A DNA stretch of 64,000 nucleotides, from positions 407,008 through 471,007 of the forward strand of contig JAAOMT010000258.1 of the NCBI GenBank assembly GCA_016748015.1, read 5' to 3'. Below the pieces are notes generated by a model. The model was not told the origin of the DNA. It ran no database searches and saw only the letters and a list, made by a program, of their open reading frames with translations. The stretch comes from Geosiphon pyriformis. Taxonomy: Eukaryota > Glomeromycota > Glomeromycetes > Archaeosporales > Geosiphonaceae. The stretch's first letter is position 1. Every line of letters begins with the position of its first letter. The translations under genes and the position numbers were made by a program. Of the stretch, positions 48,371 through 61,950 are shown one piece after another.

Positions 48371-50900
48371 TATTTTATTTTATAATTAGCTAAAGACTTT
48401 ATGCAATTATTATGGTAGAAAACCTTAATATTTCATAATAAAACTTCAACAAATATATATTGGGCTTAATCATTTGCAAAATTTACTAGACATAAAAAGA
48501 AGTCCACAAAATAATTAAAAATATATATATATAGCTAAAGTTATTTAAATAACAGAAATAATTTAAATTAAGTATAATATTAAGTTTATTCATAAAAATA
48601 AAATAATAGATTTTATTTGTTAACTTGAAATTTTTTTAAATTTACTACAAATGTTTGCAAGCTAAATTTTGTTAATAAAAATATTTAATATATGCAATAT
48701 ACAATTTTTTTTGATCATAATTACAAATTAATCTAAAATATTAGATTAAATAAAAATAAATACAAATTTTAACATCATTAATTTAATTATAGATTCAATT
48801 ATTAACTGATGGATGACTTATTGTCGATTCAATTATTAACGTATTTTATTAAAAATATAGGTAATGTTGTAAAAAAAATTTTTTGTTTTTTATGTATTTC
48901 TTTTAATAATATTATATTAATTAACTAATAATAAAATTAACTAAAAAGTTATTAAATGTTCTTTTGATAATTTATTTAAAAAAATAAAATTAATAAATAA
49001 TTTAATTCAAAGATTTATTATATTTTGTTATTTAAATTCTATAATCTTTTTGACTCAATTTTCTTAAGACTGGTATTTTATTAATTAATTCAAATTATTT
49101 TTATGACTTAATACAATTATTCTCATTTTATAATTAAATTGTTTGTATTTATTCTGAACATGGAATTATTAGAAATATTTTCTATTCATTTACATTAATA
49201 AATGAGATATATATAACGAAGAATATTTTAATTAAAAAAATTTTTTTTAAAAAATCTTTATTGTAAAATTAATACTTATGTATCATTTATACAAGAATTG
49301 TCTAATTATTCTCTTTTAAAATAAATAAATCTGTGGTAAATTTTTCTTATTTGAATTTAGTTTTTTTTGTTCTATAAAAAAATATTTCAAATTATTAGCT
49401 ATAACACTAATGCTTGTTTGTTTTTCAAATTTTTTAGAAAGTAGAATTTTAAATTTTTATCTTCATATTTTAATTGTTTTGCCAATAGAGTTTCAACAAT
49501 TTCAATCATTTTTAATAAATATTAATATCATATTCATTTTTCTAAAATTTTGTATTTGTTACATAATTAATTATACATATTTTATTGAAATTTTTTTTGA
49601 ATTTTACATTGTATTTTATGTCAAATATTTTGTTGTGTTATTTATTGTACATATCTTGACCAATTTTCTTTTTGAATCTTTAATTTTTATTAATTAAATT
49701 TTAAGAATTAAAAATGTCATCTTTTGGATTATAATGACTTGGTACATTGTCAATTAAAAATAATATTTGAGAATTTTCAAGACAAATTTTATGGTAAAAA
49801 CTTTTTCATTATTTTCCAAATATTTTATTTTGCATCTATGCTTTTGAATTAACAAAATATATAAACTGTGAAAAATATTTTGAATTTTTATTATTTAAAT
49901 ATAATTAAATTTTTTAAGCAGCATTAACAATAGTGTTTTTTAAATTATTATTAATTTTAGTAAATAATTTTTTGTTGAAAATTGATTAGAAAAGTGAAAA
50001 TAAAATGTATCTTATTTCATATAATCAAATTTTACATTCTAAATTTTTATAAATTATTGAATAGATTATTTGGATATTTGAAAAAATTATTCTAGATTTT
50101 ACTGAAAACGTATTATATATGTAAGTTAACAAAATCTTTATGTTACCAAATAAAGGCTTTTAATATGACCTATGATTTTTTAGGTGAATTTAATTTTCTT
50201 TGATTTTTCTGTGTACTAGATTTTTGCCAAATTGAAGAATAATTCAGATTTAAGAAAATTAATAATGAAACCCAAAAATTTTACATTTAATACCAATCAG
50301 CGCCTTTTTTTTAATTTATATTATTTTGTATAAAATATGAAAAATTACAATATCAATTAGAAATAAATCTTTTTCATAAAATGTAGAAATTTAGAATGTC
50401 ATATAATTTTTAGCCAGATGTTACTTTTTAATTTTAAAAGAATAGTTAACATCTTATTCATGTTAATTAATTTTGGAATTGAGGAAAATGAACGCTGAGA
50501 TAAATTTAATTTTTAATAAATAAAAAGTTTTATTAAAGAATTATTTCATAATATTTTTGAACAACTTTTAATGGTGAAAAGTGAGTTAAAGATTTTGATA
50601 CAACGAAATAAAATGGTTATTTAAAAGGAAAATATTTGAATGTTTTATAAATAATATAAAAATTATTTATAGTGTAATAGAAAAAAATCTTTTTTATTAA
50701 TGAATGTCAGTTTTAAATTAAAAAAAGTATATAATAAAACATGACTTAATTATTTGTAAATGAGAAAAAATTGATGGTTTAAAACTCATAGTATCATAAA
50801 ATATAATATATAATTTTGAGTAATAAATTATTGTTAAAGCTGAACTTTTTATTGAATATTATAAAAATAAAATCAATCCAATTTATTTTGAATTTACATA
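48371..50900. other. Extremely AT-rich tract
   Basis: An open frame at 49410-49697 is almost entirely Phe, Ile, Leu and Asn, as expected from random A/T sequence. It is not a gene. Confidence 0.6.
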
Positions 50901-53889
50901 TTTTTGTTACTGAACTACATGCTCATTTAAGCTTTTAAAAAACTATTGTAAACAACATAAGTTCAAAATTTTCGATTTATTTTGAAAGCAAACTTTTAAA
51001 TGAAAAGAAGCTCTCAAATCTTTTGAGATTTGCAATTTTATATATATATAAGAAAAGTGGTGGTATACTGTTTTAAAAAAAGAGTCCACAAAATCTTTCT
51101 TTTGTAATCAAATGGTTGTTAGGTTAAAAAATTAAATATATTAAAAAAAATCAAGCCATTTTATTTTTCTCCAATTTATTATAGAAATAATGACTTTTGA
51201 GATTTCTTGGTTCCCCTTGATTATTTTTGTCTGATTAAAAGATTTTGAAATGCAATATTTTACAATTCGGGTGATTTTTCAGTTTGCTGAAAATTTTACA
51301 CTCTTGAATTCAAAAGTTATTGTAGCTCACTTTTTGAAAGTGCAATGGAAATGAGATAGTCACACCCAAACGATAAAAACTTTTATTTTGATTATTTGAT
51401 AAGATTGTAAATTTATCAAGTCCCTTAAAATTTTGATGAAAAAACCTGTTACAACATCAATGTAATTTCTGCAAAAAAACCCACAAACATTTATTGCTTC
51501 TTGTACAAGCCACGAACGAATCTTTTTATGTTTCTTTTCTGATATATGTTATAGTGACACGAGAATGATTTGTGCCAAAACTTTCAATAATTTCAAAAAA
51601 GAGCGATTTTCATGTGAAAAAAGCTTTAATGTTATGTATTTTTAAAAAAGTGTTATATTTATCGTACTACAAAAACCAGAGTCTTGGTATAAGAGATTAT
51701 TTGAGAAAATTCTTTTTTTGTTGAAACAAAAATTTTCTTTATCTTCATATCTTTGAGAAGCTTATTTAATAGATATATGAGAATTTTTGATTGGAATGGA
51801 AAAATATCAATTCTATAGTCAATATGACACAACATCTTATTATAAACAAGTTATTTTTTCCAAAGCAGCAAGCATCGCTGATCCTTTGTACATCTAAACT
51901 ATAAATTTCCATTTCTGGAAAAAACGGGTAGTCTGTTTTAATTTATTTAGGGAAAACAACAGGTATTGTATTATTAATTTTTTTTTACTGTGGCTGCTAA
52001 CAGTTCTGGATTCCCAAAAATCTTTGAAACTCCTTAATAATTTCTTGGCTGAAACAAGTTTTTGCTCGTTAGCAACATTGGAAAAGTAAAATTTTTTAAA
52101 TTTGAATTACCAAGTATTATCAGTAGTTACTTTAACTTGTAAGTCATTTGTTAAGTTTAATTTCGTAGGGATTCATTGGTGTGCGTGATTAATTAGGGGA
52201 TGCTATTTATTTATTTATGCCTAATTTATTTTTTCAAGGGACCAAGAAATGAGTACGTACAAAGTTGAATACTGTGGACATTTAAAGTTTTCATAGAAAC
52301 CACTGTTATGATACCTTGTATTATTTGATTGAGATTTCTTTAGTTCTTGAGAATAGTAATAAGCTTTTTCCAATTTAACGTACGGTGCCTGAAATGGCTT
52401 GCCATTTTCCCAAAATATTTTATCAATTTTCTTTTTAACTATTAATTGGAAGTAGTTCTTTGTCTGACCTCATTAACGTAAAATAGTTTCACTAAAAAAT
52501 TAGGTTTCATAACAAGAACTAGATTTTTATCAAAGAGTAACACTAACTAAAATTGTTTCATTTTCTGGAACCAATTGGTTTTTTCAGAAAAAAATTTGAA
52601 TTTTTCTGAACTTTAAAGATATCAAAAATGATTTCAGGCATACAACAAGTCTCTCAAAGTTTTATTTTTTGCTCCACAAGAATTAGAAAATCGAACTTGG
52701 TTTATCCTATCGGAAAAATGACTTGTAATATCTGGAAATGAGTTTCACTGACTTAAAAAAAAAATAAAAATAAAAATAAAAATAAAAGAAAAATTTAATT
52801 TCAAATAGATTTACATAGGGATTCTTTTGGAGTTTTTAAAGTATCTAAACCGAAACTCTTTTTTTTAATTGCGAAAAAGCTGGGATGATCATATGGTCAA
52901 GTTATTGTCATCAAACGTTATATGAAAATCTTGATGAAATTTTTTAATATTTTAAGGAATAAAACTCTAAATTTGTGAAAGTTCAAAATAAATATGGTAT
53001 ATTTTATTCATTGTTTCAAACAATACATTTCTACTTCATTTTATATTGAGAATTAATAAAGATAAAAAGTGTAACATATTCTTTTCGTATATGAGTTAAT
53101 AATTTTTTATTAATTTCAATTTAGATTTAATGAATGACTGGTTTATAATTCATGAAAACTTTTTTGTAGAAATTTTTTGACATATCAATTTTAAGTTTGT
53201 TTTCTTTTTTAATATTTCTTAATTAAAACAAAAAAATATTTCTCTCTTCTATTATCTTTCAATATATTCTAATTAATTGGAAAAACTTTTTTACTTAAAA
53301 ATTTTGGTTTTTCAATTTTCATTAAAATGTTGTCTTGTACAATTTATCAAAACTTTTAATAAATTATAATATGAAATTTTTTTTTGAAATATTTAAATCA
53401 ATTAATTGACCTGTAATACAACAATATTATGTAGAACAGATTAGATTTTTGTTCAAGAGAACAGTATTTTTCTAATTATATAATCTAATATTTTTTGAAG
53501 TAATTTGTAAATTATCATTGAATTTTACACTCCTTCCTAATCATGATCTACTGTGATATTGTCATGAAGCTTTTATGATTGGTATATGTTTCGAAGAATC
53601 GTTCAATGATAAAGAAATTCAAAAATCATTTAAAGGTTCTGTTAGGTCACCATTTATTTTAAAATTAAATAACATTAGCATTATATAATTTTATTTGAGT
53701 TCATCTACAAAAAAAATTTTTATACGTATTAGCGGGAGAATAAATTTTATTACATATTTGAATAAGAACTTTTGATGGTGACTATTTACAAGAATATGAT
53801 GTGAAAATTCATTTTCAAGATGAACCCATCAAAAGGTTACAAATTTCATGATCTTCATCAAGAGATTTAAGATTAGAGATTTTTGTTGC
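50901..53889. other. Intergenic
   Basis: No gene seen. An A4T repeat lies near 52749-52790. Confidence 0.5.
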
Positions 53890-53949
53890 TTTCATTGCTT
53901 TGACGAGTAGAACCTGCGCTGTCATTTCTTTGACGCGTAGAATCTGCAG
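53890..53949 (-). repeat. 30-bp tandem duplication of the terminal exon
   Basis: Units 53920-53949 and 53890-53919 each hold, on the minus strand, an acceptor GCAG followed by TTCTAC-CGTCAAAG and an in-frame TGA. Either acceptor joins in phase to exon 6, ending the protein RFYASKK or RFYSSKQ. Confidence 0.85.
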
Positions 53950-55451
53950 TCGTATAGTTTGGAATTTTAATTTAGAAAAAAAATTAAAAAATTACACAGA
54001 AAATTAAAGAACGAGTATGAATTTACCTGTTAATTTTTATACAAGTTGAGTATTCTTTAATTTCAGTCGTGAATATAATTGAAACTAATTGATCGTATAA
54101 ATCTGTAGTAAGATTCAATAAAGGTGCCAGATATGGGCCCATGGAATGCCATAATTCACGCTCATTGTCAGCGACCTATATCAGAAGTTTAAACTCATTA
54201 ATTTTATTATAAAAATTTTGACAAGATCCAATCTAATCATATAATTTCACTTACAATTTTACCGAGTTTATTTGCGGTTTTTCCTATTGGTACACTCCTG
54301 GATTCTTTGTGAATACCTTTCAATTTACCAGTTTCTTCTAATTGATTAATTGCTTGCCTAAATATGCAATTAAAGCCTTTTTCTTGCAAGAATTTCGAGA
54401 CTGTGAGATGGAATGAAAATGATTAATAAATTGAAATATTTAGGTCAAAAAACCTTCGAGAAATAATACTAACGTGCACTTGTCAGAGCATCCAATAATG
54501 GACCAGGGTTCTTGTATTCAATTTCAGTTTCAACTAATTCAATAAATCCTCCTGATTTTGTTATTCTTAAAAGTTCTGGGATCATATGATTTATGAATTG
54601 ATTTTCTGTTAAAGTACGTAAAATGGAACGCTGATGTACGAGATCAAAATGATTTTTTTGAAATCTGGAAAATCAAAGAAAATGAAGTGAGCTAACAATT
54701 TCATTCAGTTTTACTAGCAAAAAGTGGTAATCAATATACTTACGGTAAGCGTTCTAAAAAATTTACATTAATAAATGTCGCATTGTAAGGTTTAATTTCG
54801 TGAGGTTGACAAGGAGCAATGTCGAGCCCAATAAAGTTGGATCCAACATAAGTACTAGCCATTTCAAGTATCCATGCACCGGAACCACATCTAAGACCGA
54901 AAGACTTCTTAATAAAAAATTTCTAGGATAATAGATAGATAAAAAAATAAAATAAAAAAGATCTCCTACCCAATATCCAAAACACGGGCTTCATTTTTGG
55001 CGAGTTCCAAGTGGATTGGAGCCATGAAATTTGTTCCCCAAAGTTCTTTCCATAAAAAGTGTTCAATATTTTGTCGGTCATTTTCTTGATCATCACAGGG
55101 CTGAGTTTTCAAGAAAAGGAAATTCTATGATTTCTATCGATAGTAAACATGATCTTTGTAGTTCTTAAAGTAGTTTTGACTTACCAGATAATAATTCATA
55201 TTTAAATCATCAAAATACTTTCTTCCATGAAGATCATAAAATGTACTAGATCCAGAAAGGCATATCTCACCACGTGGTCGCATATATGACTTTCTAATCG
55301 GGCAAAACGTGGGACAATAGTGATGGGTAATGTCGTCATTCTTATCTAAGAGGAGAGGCGATTCGTTGATGGGAGACTGAATTGATAAAGTTGAAGGGGA
55401 CTTTTTAACTTTATTGTTGAATTTCTCGGTGGTTGAAAGACAAATCCCCAT
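53922..55451 (-). CDS. SAM-dependent methyltransferase (class I), copy A
   Basis: Seven exons: 55451..55185, 55100..54970, 54890..54744, 54664..54474, 54400..54255, 54175..54027 and 53943..53922, giving 350 residues in phase. The SAM-binding motif I is VLDIGCGSGAWILEMA at about 129-144, with the acidic residue after strand 2 in FIGLDIAP. FDLVHQR and the strand before it complete a methyltransf_25/11-like fold, and SGGFIELVE is the post-core strand. The N-terminus MGICLS fits an N-myristoylation signal with a Cys that could be palmitoylated, suggesting membrane attachment. The substrate is unknown. Its paralogue lies head to head at 57175. Just past the stop, a duplicated terminal exon is present. 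Confidence 0.92.
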
Positions 55452-57174
55452 TTGGACAAATGAATTTTATGGATGGCTTTGAATCAAAAGTGAATGAAGG
55501 AAATTTTTTTTATAAATGATTGTGAATGTAATTAAATTGGGATTCAAGCCTTTTTTTGATTTATTAATTTGATAATCCCCAAAACCTAAAAAAAACCTCA
55601 GGCTTTTTATTTTTCAAAAATCTCGGCAAAAGAAATACCATAACCCCGACTTTTTCAATTCTTTAAATCCAAATATGGTGAGTTCTCACATTGTTGTTCC
55701 AGTATTTTGGTTCCGACTGAACTTTATTTTCTTGTGCTAAAAAAAAAAGTTTTTAATCAATTTATAAAAGATTATTGAAACGAAAAAACAAATTCAACTC
55801 AAATAGGTGCAATGGATGGTTAGCAATGATATGTTAAACTTTAACGCTAGAAATAAATTTGTGGAAATTATATGTGATGAACTAAATTCATATTCATGTC
55901 TAAATGAAAAAAGTTTTGACCAATTCATGCGGTGGAGCACTGGCCATTGCGTTAAGTAAGCTGAAATAAGGTGATAAAGTACAAAGGTATCTTTAAATTT
56001 AAATCTTTATAGTTTATATCTTTTGATGTTAAACTTTTAGATAGTTTTTTTTTTTAAGGATATTTAATTTCCCATTTTTATGGCTGTGATATCTTATCAT
56101 TCATCTAATCGGTAGATTTTTTCAATGACAATAAACTTTTCTCTTTTTAGTAGTCAAACTTCAGAGAGTTAAAGAACACACAAATTTACATGAAATAATT
56201 CTTAAACCTTATTCGACAATCATACAAATCTGCTCAAATTGATAATGAAATTTCCAAAAAAAATAGAACAAGAACAATTACGTTTAAATATCATCAGATG
56301 AACGAACCAAATAATTTTCCCTTGTTTTCTTGTCTTATTTTTGAAATTTTCCTGTTGTGTTTGGTTAGATGAACTTTAAAAGTGAATGAGCTCATTTGAT
56401 GAGAGTATTTGTTGTTCTGTGGGAAATCTCGGTGCTCATGTTTTGACTTCATTAAATTTTGTAGACAATGCCGCACAGACCAAATAAGATTGAAAACAAA
56501 AAAGCAATCAAAATATACACATCATCATTATCATTGAAAAATAAACGCTCATTACATAAACAACATAATATTCTCACCTTCTAAACAGAAGTAATACTTT
56601 TGGTTTAAGTCCTTACCGAGGTGTCGAGACCAATTTGACAGAATGGTAGCACATGAAAAATGAATAATTTATACTTTGTTGGACATTAATTTATGAAAAT
56701 ATTCAATAATCGCATGATTATCAACAAAACAGATGTAGGGGCGCATCACCTTTTCATGTAATTGAAATCTTATTTTGGTTTTTACTTTAAAATCCTGGAA
56801 ACCTATATATCACTAATGGATATTTTTCCGTTTCTTCTCATTTTGGCAAAAAACCAGAATCAGGTTGCCCCGTTTATTCAAGTTCTTTTGGGCTTGGTCC
56901 TCAAAATGAGTCGATGCAAGTTCGAAAAAATTTAACAATTGAAAAATAACGAAACTTCAAATATTCCCCAGCATTGATCATTCATGAATTAATTCCTAAT
57001 TTGAGGGAAAATATCTTCTTGAAAAAGATCCTCAGTTTTCAATTGATCGAATATACATCTCGCATAACAAATTTGGCCCAACCCGAAAAATCATTTAAGA
57101 CACCAGACAAAAACGAAATGCTTGAAATTGGATTAACCAACATTATATTTACTATTCTCTTTCATTCTTTGACA
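55452..57174. other. Divergent intergenic between methyltransferase genes
   Basis: About 1.7 kb that must hold both promoters. No palindrome or other gene was recognised. Confidence 0.5.
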
Positions 57175-58712
57175 ATGGGCAATCGTGCATCCAAAATCAA
57201 TGGAACAAAAGGCAAACGCTTGAACAAATTTGGTCTCGTCAATAAACGTAAACGTGACGACGACGTAGAAAGTTGCCTAACTACCGTCACTTCTGATTCT
57301 CACCTATTTGATGAAAATTTCAGCAGTGTTAGTACCGTTGCAGAGTCATTCCATGAATTTGATGGAAGGACATATCACGATTGCCCCAATGTTCTTTATC
57401 ATTTGGTAGGTTAAGAGAAGTTTACTTTCAGATTTCAATTTTTTTTTTTTTAATGAATTTAATCACAATTTGCTTCCCATTTCTCAATTTGTAGCCTTGT
57501 GACCTTGAAGAAATGGATCGGCTTGCAGCTGAGCATTTTCTTTGGAAAAATCTTTGGGGCGACAATTTTTCGGCCCCAATAGAACTACTATTATCACAAA
57601 AGCGTTCCAAAGTTTTGGATATCGGGTAAAACATTCGAAAATTTAAAATTTTTCTTTGGCTTCTTGAAAGCATTCCATTAAACTTTTAGTTTTATTTACT
57701 AGTTGTGGACCCGGAACTTGGATTTTGGAAATGTCATGCACTTATCCGATTGCTTCATTTACCGGAATTGATTTGTGTGCGTTACAACCAATATCTATCA
57801 AGCCACAAAACGCCAATTTTGTCAACTCGAACATTTTAAATGGACTGCCGTATGTATAACAGAGAGAGATTTCCAAAAAATCTTCATCTTAGCTGTGACG
57901 TTAGACTTAAAAGGAGCTTTAATAAAATCTATGTAGTTTTGAAGCACAATATTTCGATTATCTTCATCAACGTTTCATGCTAAGAACCATGTCAGAAAAA
58001 CAACTTTTACAAGAAGTCATACCTGAACTTCTTCGAGTCACTCGTTTTCAAGGGGTTCTCGAGTTTGTAGATTCTGATGTGCACTACGTAGACGCTGGGC
58101 CGCTGCTTCGAAAGATGACAAGTGAATGTAACGTATTTACTTGTAATTGAAAATTGAAAATTGAAAATGAGCATAATTTCTTTACTGATCTGAAATTCCT
58201 CTCTTCCAAAAGATATCAAATATTTGAAATCCAAAGATATTAATTGCACATTCAATCGGCTTATCTGTTTTTTGTTAAAGACTGAAGCAGTCAATGACAC
58301 ACATTATGAACAAAAATTATTTCCTATGGCGACAGATTCTAATAAACTGAGTGAATTGGTAGGATAATAATGACATATTTTGGATTATACGTTATTCAAT
58401 ATTTTATCTTAATAATTCATTCATATGAAATGACTTTAGGTGGCAGAAAACGAGCATCAAATTTGGCTTGCATTACGACCCATCCTTGCACCTCAGATGA
58501 ACATAACAAATACAGGTTACGAACAACTTTTAGAATTTATCTTCAAATACGAAATCTATGAATATAAAACCCACATTCGAATGCATAGGTAAATTTAATT
58601 CCATTCCAATTGGTTGCGAAATTTTTATTTAAAATCCTTCTAATTCTTAGACGAATCAAAATTGCAAACCATTTTTAGATTTTATGCGACTCGTGTCAGA
58701 AAAATTGATTGA
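57175..58712 (+). CDS. SAM-dependent methyltransferase (class I), copy B
   Basis: Seven exons: 57175..57405, 57495..57625, 57703..57849, 57937..58127, 58213..58358, 58440..58588 and 58679..58712, giving 342 residues. Exons 2-6 have exactly the same lengths as in copy A (131, 147, 191, 146, 149). Motif I is VLDIGCGPGTWILEMS at about 117-132, with FTGIDLCA carrying the acidic residue. The family LHQR element is kept (FDYLHQRFMLRTM). The start at 57175 gives MGNRAS, an N-myristoylation-like signal as in copy A. An upstream in-frame ATG at 57118 would add 19 residues and hide it. The last acceptor was placed at 58678 because RFYATR matches copy A. The C-terminal half is more diverged than motif I, suggesting a different substrate. 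Confidence 0.92.
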
Positions 58713-59470
58713 TCAGTCAACACACTTTTCCAATAACTGAGGTATTTAAACGGCATTAATTGAATGCCATTTTGTATTATACTTCAAATTTGTAAATATT
58801 CATTCCCATTTCCTAAGATCTGTTTCTAAAATTAGTTTGTTAAAATTTCGTAATTCGTTAAGCATTTACCAATTATGCTAAAAATGCAATTAAACATTGC
58901 AAATAATTGACTTCAAAGAACGAATTCAAATAGTCAGCTCTCTTTGAAAGCATTTCAGTTATTCTATAGCAAAGTATCGCTGAGCATGCACATTAGTCTA
59001 TGGTGTCTATTTTATTTTAGAAAATAAAAGGAATTCATGAGTAGAAAATTTGGAAATATAGAATAAAACTTGAGGTTTTTAGTTTAGACATTCCCTTCTA
59101 ATCTACATATTACAATAGTAGTGTTCGAGCAAAACTATAATAAACAAAAGAGCTGTTGGAAATATTATCTGTTGATCAGAGATTAACTAAATGAATTGTG
59201 TTACCAGAATAAACAAGTTTTTGACATATGGGTTTTTGTTTGTATCTGCACGAGAAAAACATATTCAATTGCTCATTTAGCGCTACACCAAATATTAAAT
59301 TTGTCAGATCGCAGAAAACCTTACAAAAAAGACTTTAGTGAAAATTTTAAAGAAAAATTTGCCTAGGAAAAAATTTCAACAATGTTTTTTTAGCATTTAT
59401 TTTCTCCAATCAGGATGATTCTCTTATATCAAACTTGGGTTAGGTCACACTTCGTCAAGCAATAAAATAA
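58713..59470. other. 3' flank of methyltransferase copy B
   Basis: Non-coding; nothing recognised. Confidence 0.5.
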
Positions 59471-61950
59471 TAATAATAATCAAACTTTTTTTATTTGTTT
59501 CAAATAGTAAAATATAATTAAAATAAATTTTTAGATTTTCAAGCTTTAAATTTTTGATTAAATATTTTAAATATTAAAAGATGATTTAGGGCTTTGGAAT
59601 TTTTTTGGTAATTTAAAAATGACAATAAACGTGTGAAAATTGTTGCAGCTCTTTTAAAATCTTGAATAAAAAACAAAAATCATAAATATTACACATTAAA
59701 AATGGTAATTATTTATTAGTATATTATTAACTAAAAAATTAATATATAAAAAATTTATCGTATTGTTTTTATTTATTAAAAAATATTAAGCAAGAATGGT
59801 ATTCAATTTATTATATTAGCAATTTAGTTTAAAGTAACATTTACATTTTCAAAAATTGCAATATTTTGAGAAATATTTTGATATCATAAATTTATAATTA
59901 AGATTTTTTTAAAAAAAACTTACTATTAATATTTATTAGTTTTTTAATGTAAAGAAAAAATTATAAAATGTTTTGAACTTAAAATATAAAATATTATATT
60001 ATATTTCAAAGTAACTTATTTTATATTAATTAATCAAATAGTTCATCTTTAATTAAACAGAAATAAATATCCACAATGTTACTTGGAATGAAAAAATTAA
60101 TAATATGATTTTTTTTTGTGTTTTGGAATATTTATGTTTTTTAGTTGAAGAATTATTTTAAAATTTTAAAAATAGTTATTTCTTTGGTCTAGAGCAAAAA
60201 AAAAATTGACAAAAAATTGTTTAGAATTAAATATAAAGTATTGTATCCCAATGTTACCAATATTTTTTATAAAATTATTAATTATGTCGTTTCATAAAAT
60301 TTGAATATAAAAAGTTTGAAAATTTTCCAAATTTTAAAATTTTATTAGTAATCTAATATTTAATAGCATGTATATGATTGATTGTTTTATTCTTAAATAA
60401 ATTTTCGAAATTTTTAAAATACTTTTGTATTATAGTAATTTCTGGCTTTATGAATTAGATTTTGCAAAACTTGAAAGGGTTTTCAAGTTTTATTTTATGA
60501 AAATTGAAATTTTAAAATAATTAATTTGGTAATAAAAATTTTGCTTGAGATTTTTGTTTGTAAAAAATACTTGGTATTGAAAATAATTTAAAAATACTAG
60601 AGAAACTTTGAACTAAATTCACGTTTTTGAAAGAAAAATATTGAAAGGCTGCTACTACTATAATGTGAAAATTTTTCTATTAAATGAGGGTGCTTAAAAA
60701 ATTGCATTATAAAGTTTTGATAAAAGTTCTTAAAAATAATGATATCAATAAATTTTATTTTTAAATCTGGTTTAATTTTTTAAATTGCTTAAATATTTTA
60801 ATGGCAAATTGTGACTTGTTTTCTAAGAATTAAAGAAACTAAAGTAATTCTTTTTGAAAATTTATCATCTAATTGATTAGATTAAAAGTAGTTTTATAAC
60901 TTATATTTTCACTTTTTTTATGAAAGCTTAAAAAGATCTTAGTAGTTTTTTACAATTTTAAATTTGTATTGTGAAATTTAGTGAATTTGGTTTTATAAAT
61001 AGATTGATAAAATAATAATAATTTTTTTTAAAAAAAAAGTATAGTAGAATTTCTTAATCACATATTTTTAAATGAATATTTAATTGTTTAAATAAGATTA
61101 TTAAAAATGCGGTTTGGCTATTTTTACTAATTTTAAAGGTTTTATCATCAATAAAGCATATATCTTAAATTTTTATACAGTAAAAAACATTTTTTAATTG
61201 AGTTTAAAAATTGAATAAAAAAAATGGTTGAATAGTGTATCGCATTATAGAGAGTAAAAAAAACTGTCTTAGAATTCAGTTCCTCATTTGGGCCACAACT
61301 TCATTCCATTTTACCTGTTTAGCTTTATCGCGGCTACAAATTTTATTTTAATTAAATGTGTTTAAATTATTTTTTTAAATTATTGAGTCTTCCAATCAGA
61401 AAAAAACTGTAACAATAAAAAATTTCAAATATATCAAAGCTCTTTAAAAAAAATTTTTTTATTGTATAAATTTTAGAAACTTGATAAAAAATATTTGATG
61501 ATTTTGAATATTTTGCAAATTTTGGTGAAAAATTTTTTTTTTTATATCATTCTTATTTATTATAAAAACAAAAATTTATTAAGTATTTGATTCCAAATTA
61601 TTTTATCTTTAAAAGCTTCGGAATAAAAATCTTATACACTTTGTTTTTTAAACCAATTTCAAGTTTGATTTTTGATTTTTTAAATTTCAAATTTAAATTA
61701 AAAAAAAAATATATGTGTCAAAATATTTAATTCTTATTTACAGAAAAAGGAATCCTTATTTGTAAAATTTCAAATTTTGTGATATTTTAACTTTTTATTA
61801 ATAGGTATCCAATAATACTTTGGATGGTTTAACAATGTACAAATAAAACTTTTCAAATAAACTGAAAGTATTTTATTGAATATTTCAAGTCAATTTTATC
61901 ATTTAAAATGAAAAAAAAAATTTGTTTTGAAAAAAATGATATGAATAATA
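59471..61950. other. Very AT-rich tract
   Basis: Dense A/T runs with no gene or element body recognised. Confidence 0.55.

Noticed and set aside
49410-49697. 95-codon hydrophobic open frame
   Set aside because: Phe/Ile/Leu richness is a by-product of T-rich DNA; there is no charge pattern of a real membrane protein and no context.
57118-57174. Upstream in-frame ATG of methyltransferase copy B
   Set aside because: The paralogue starts at the equivalent of the second ATG, and both then share an MG-x3-S N-terminus.
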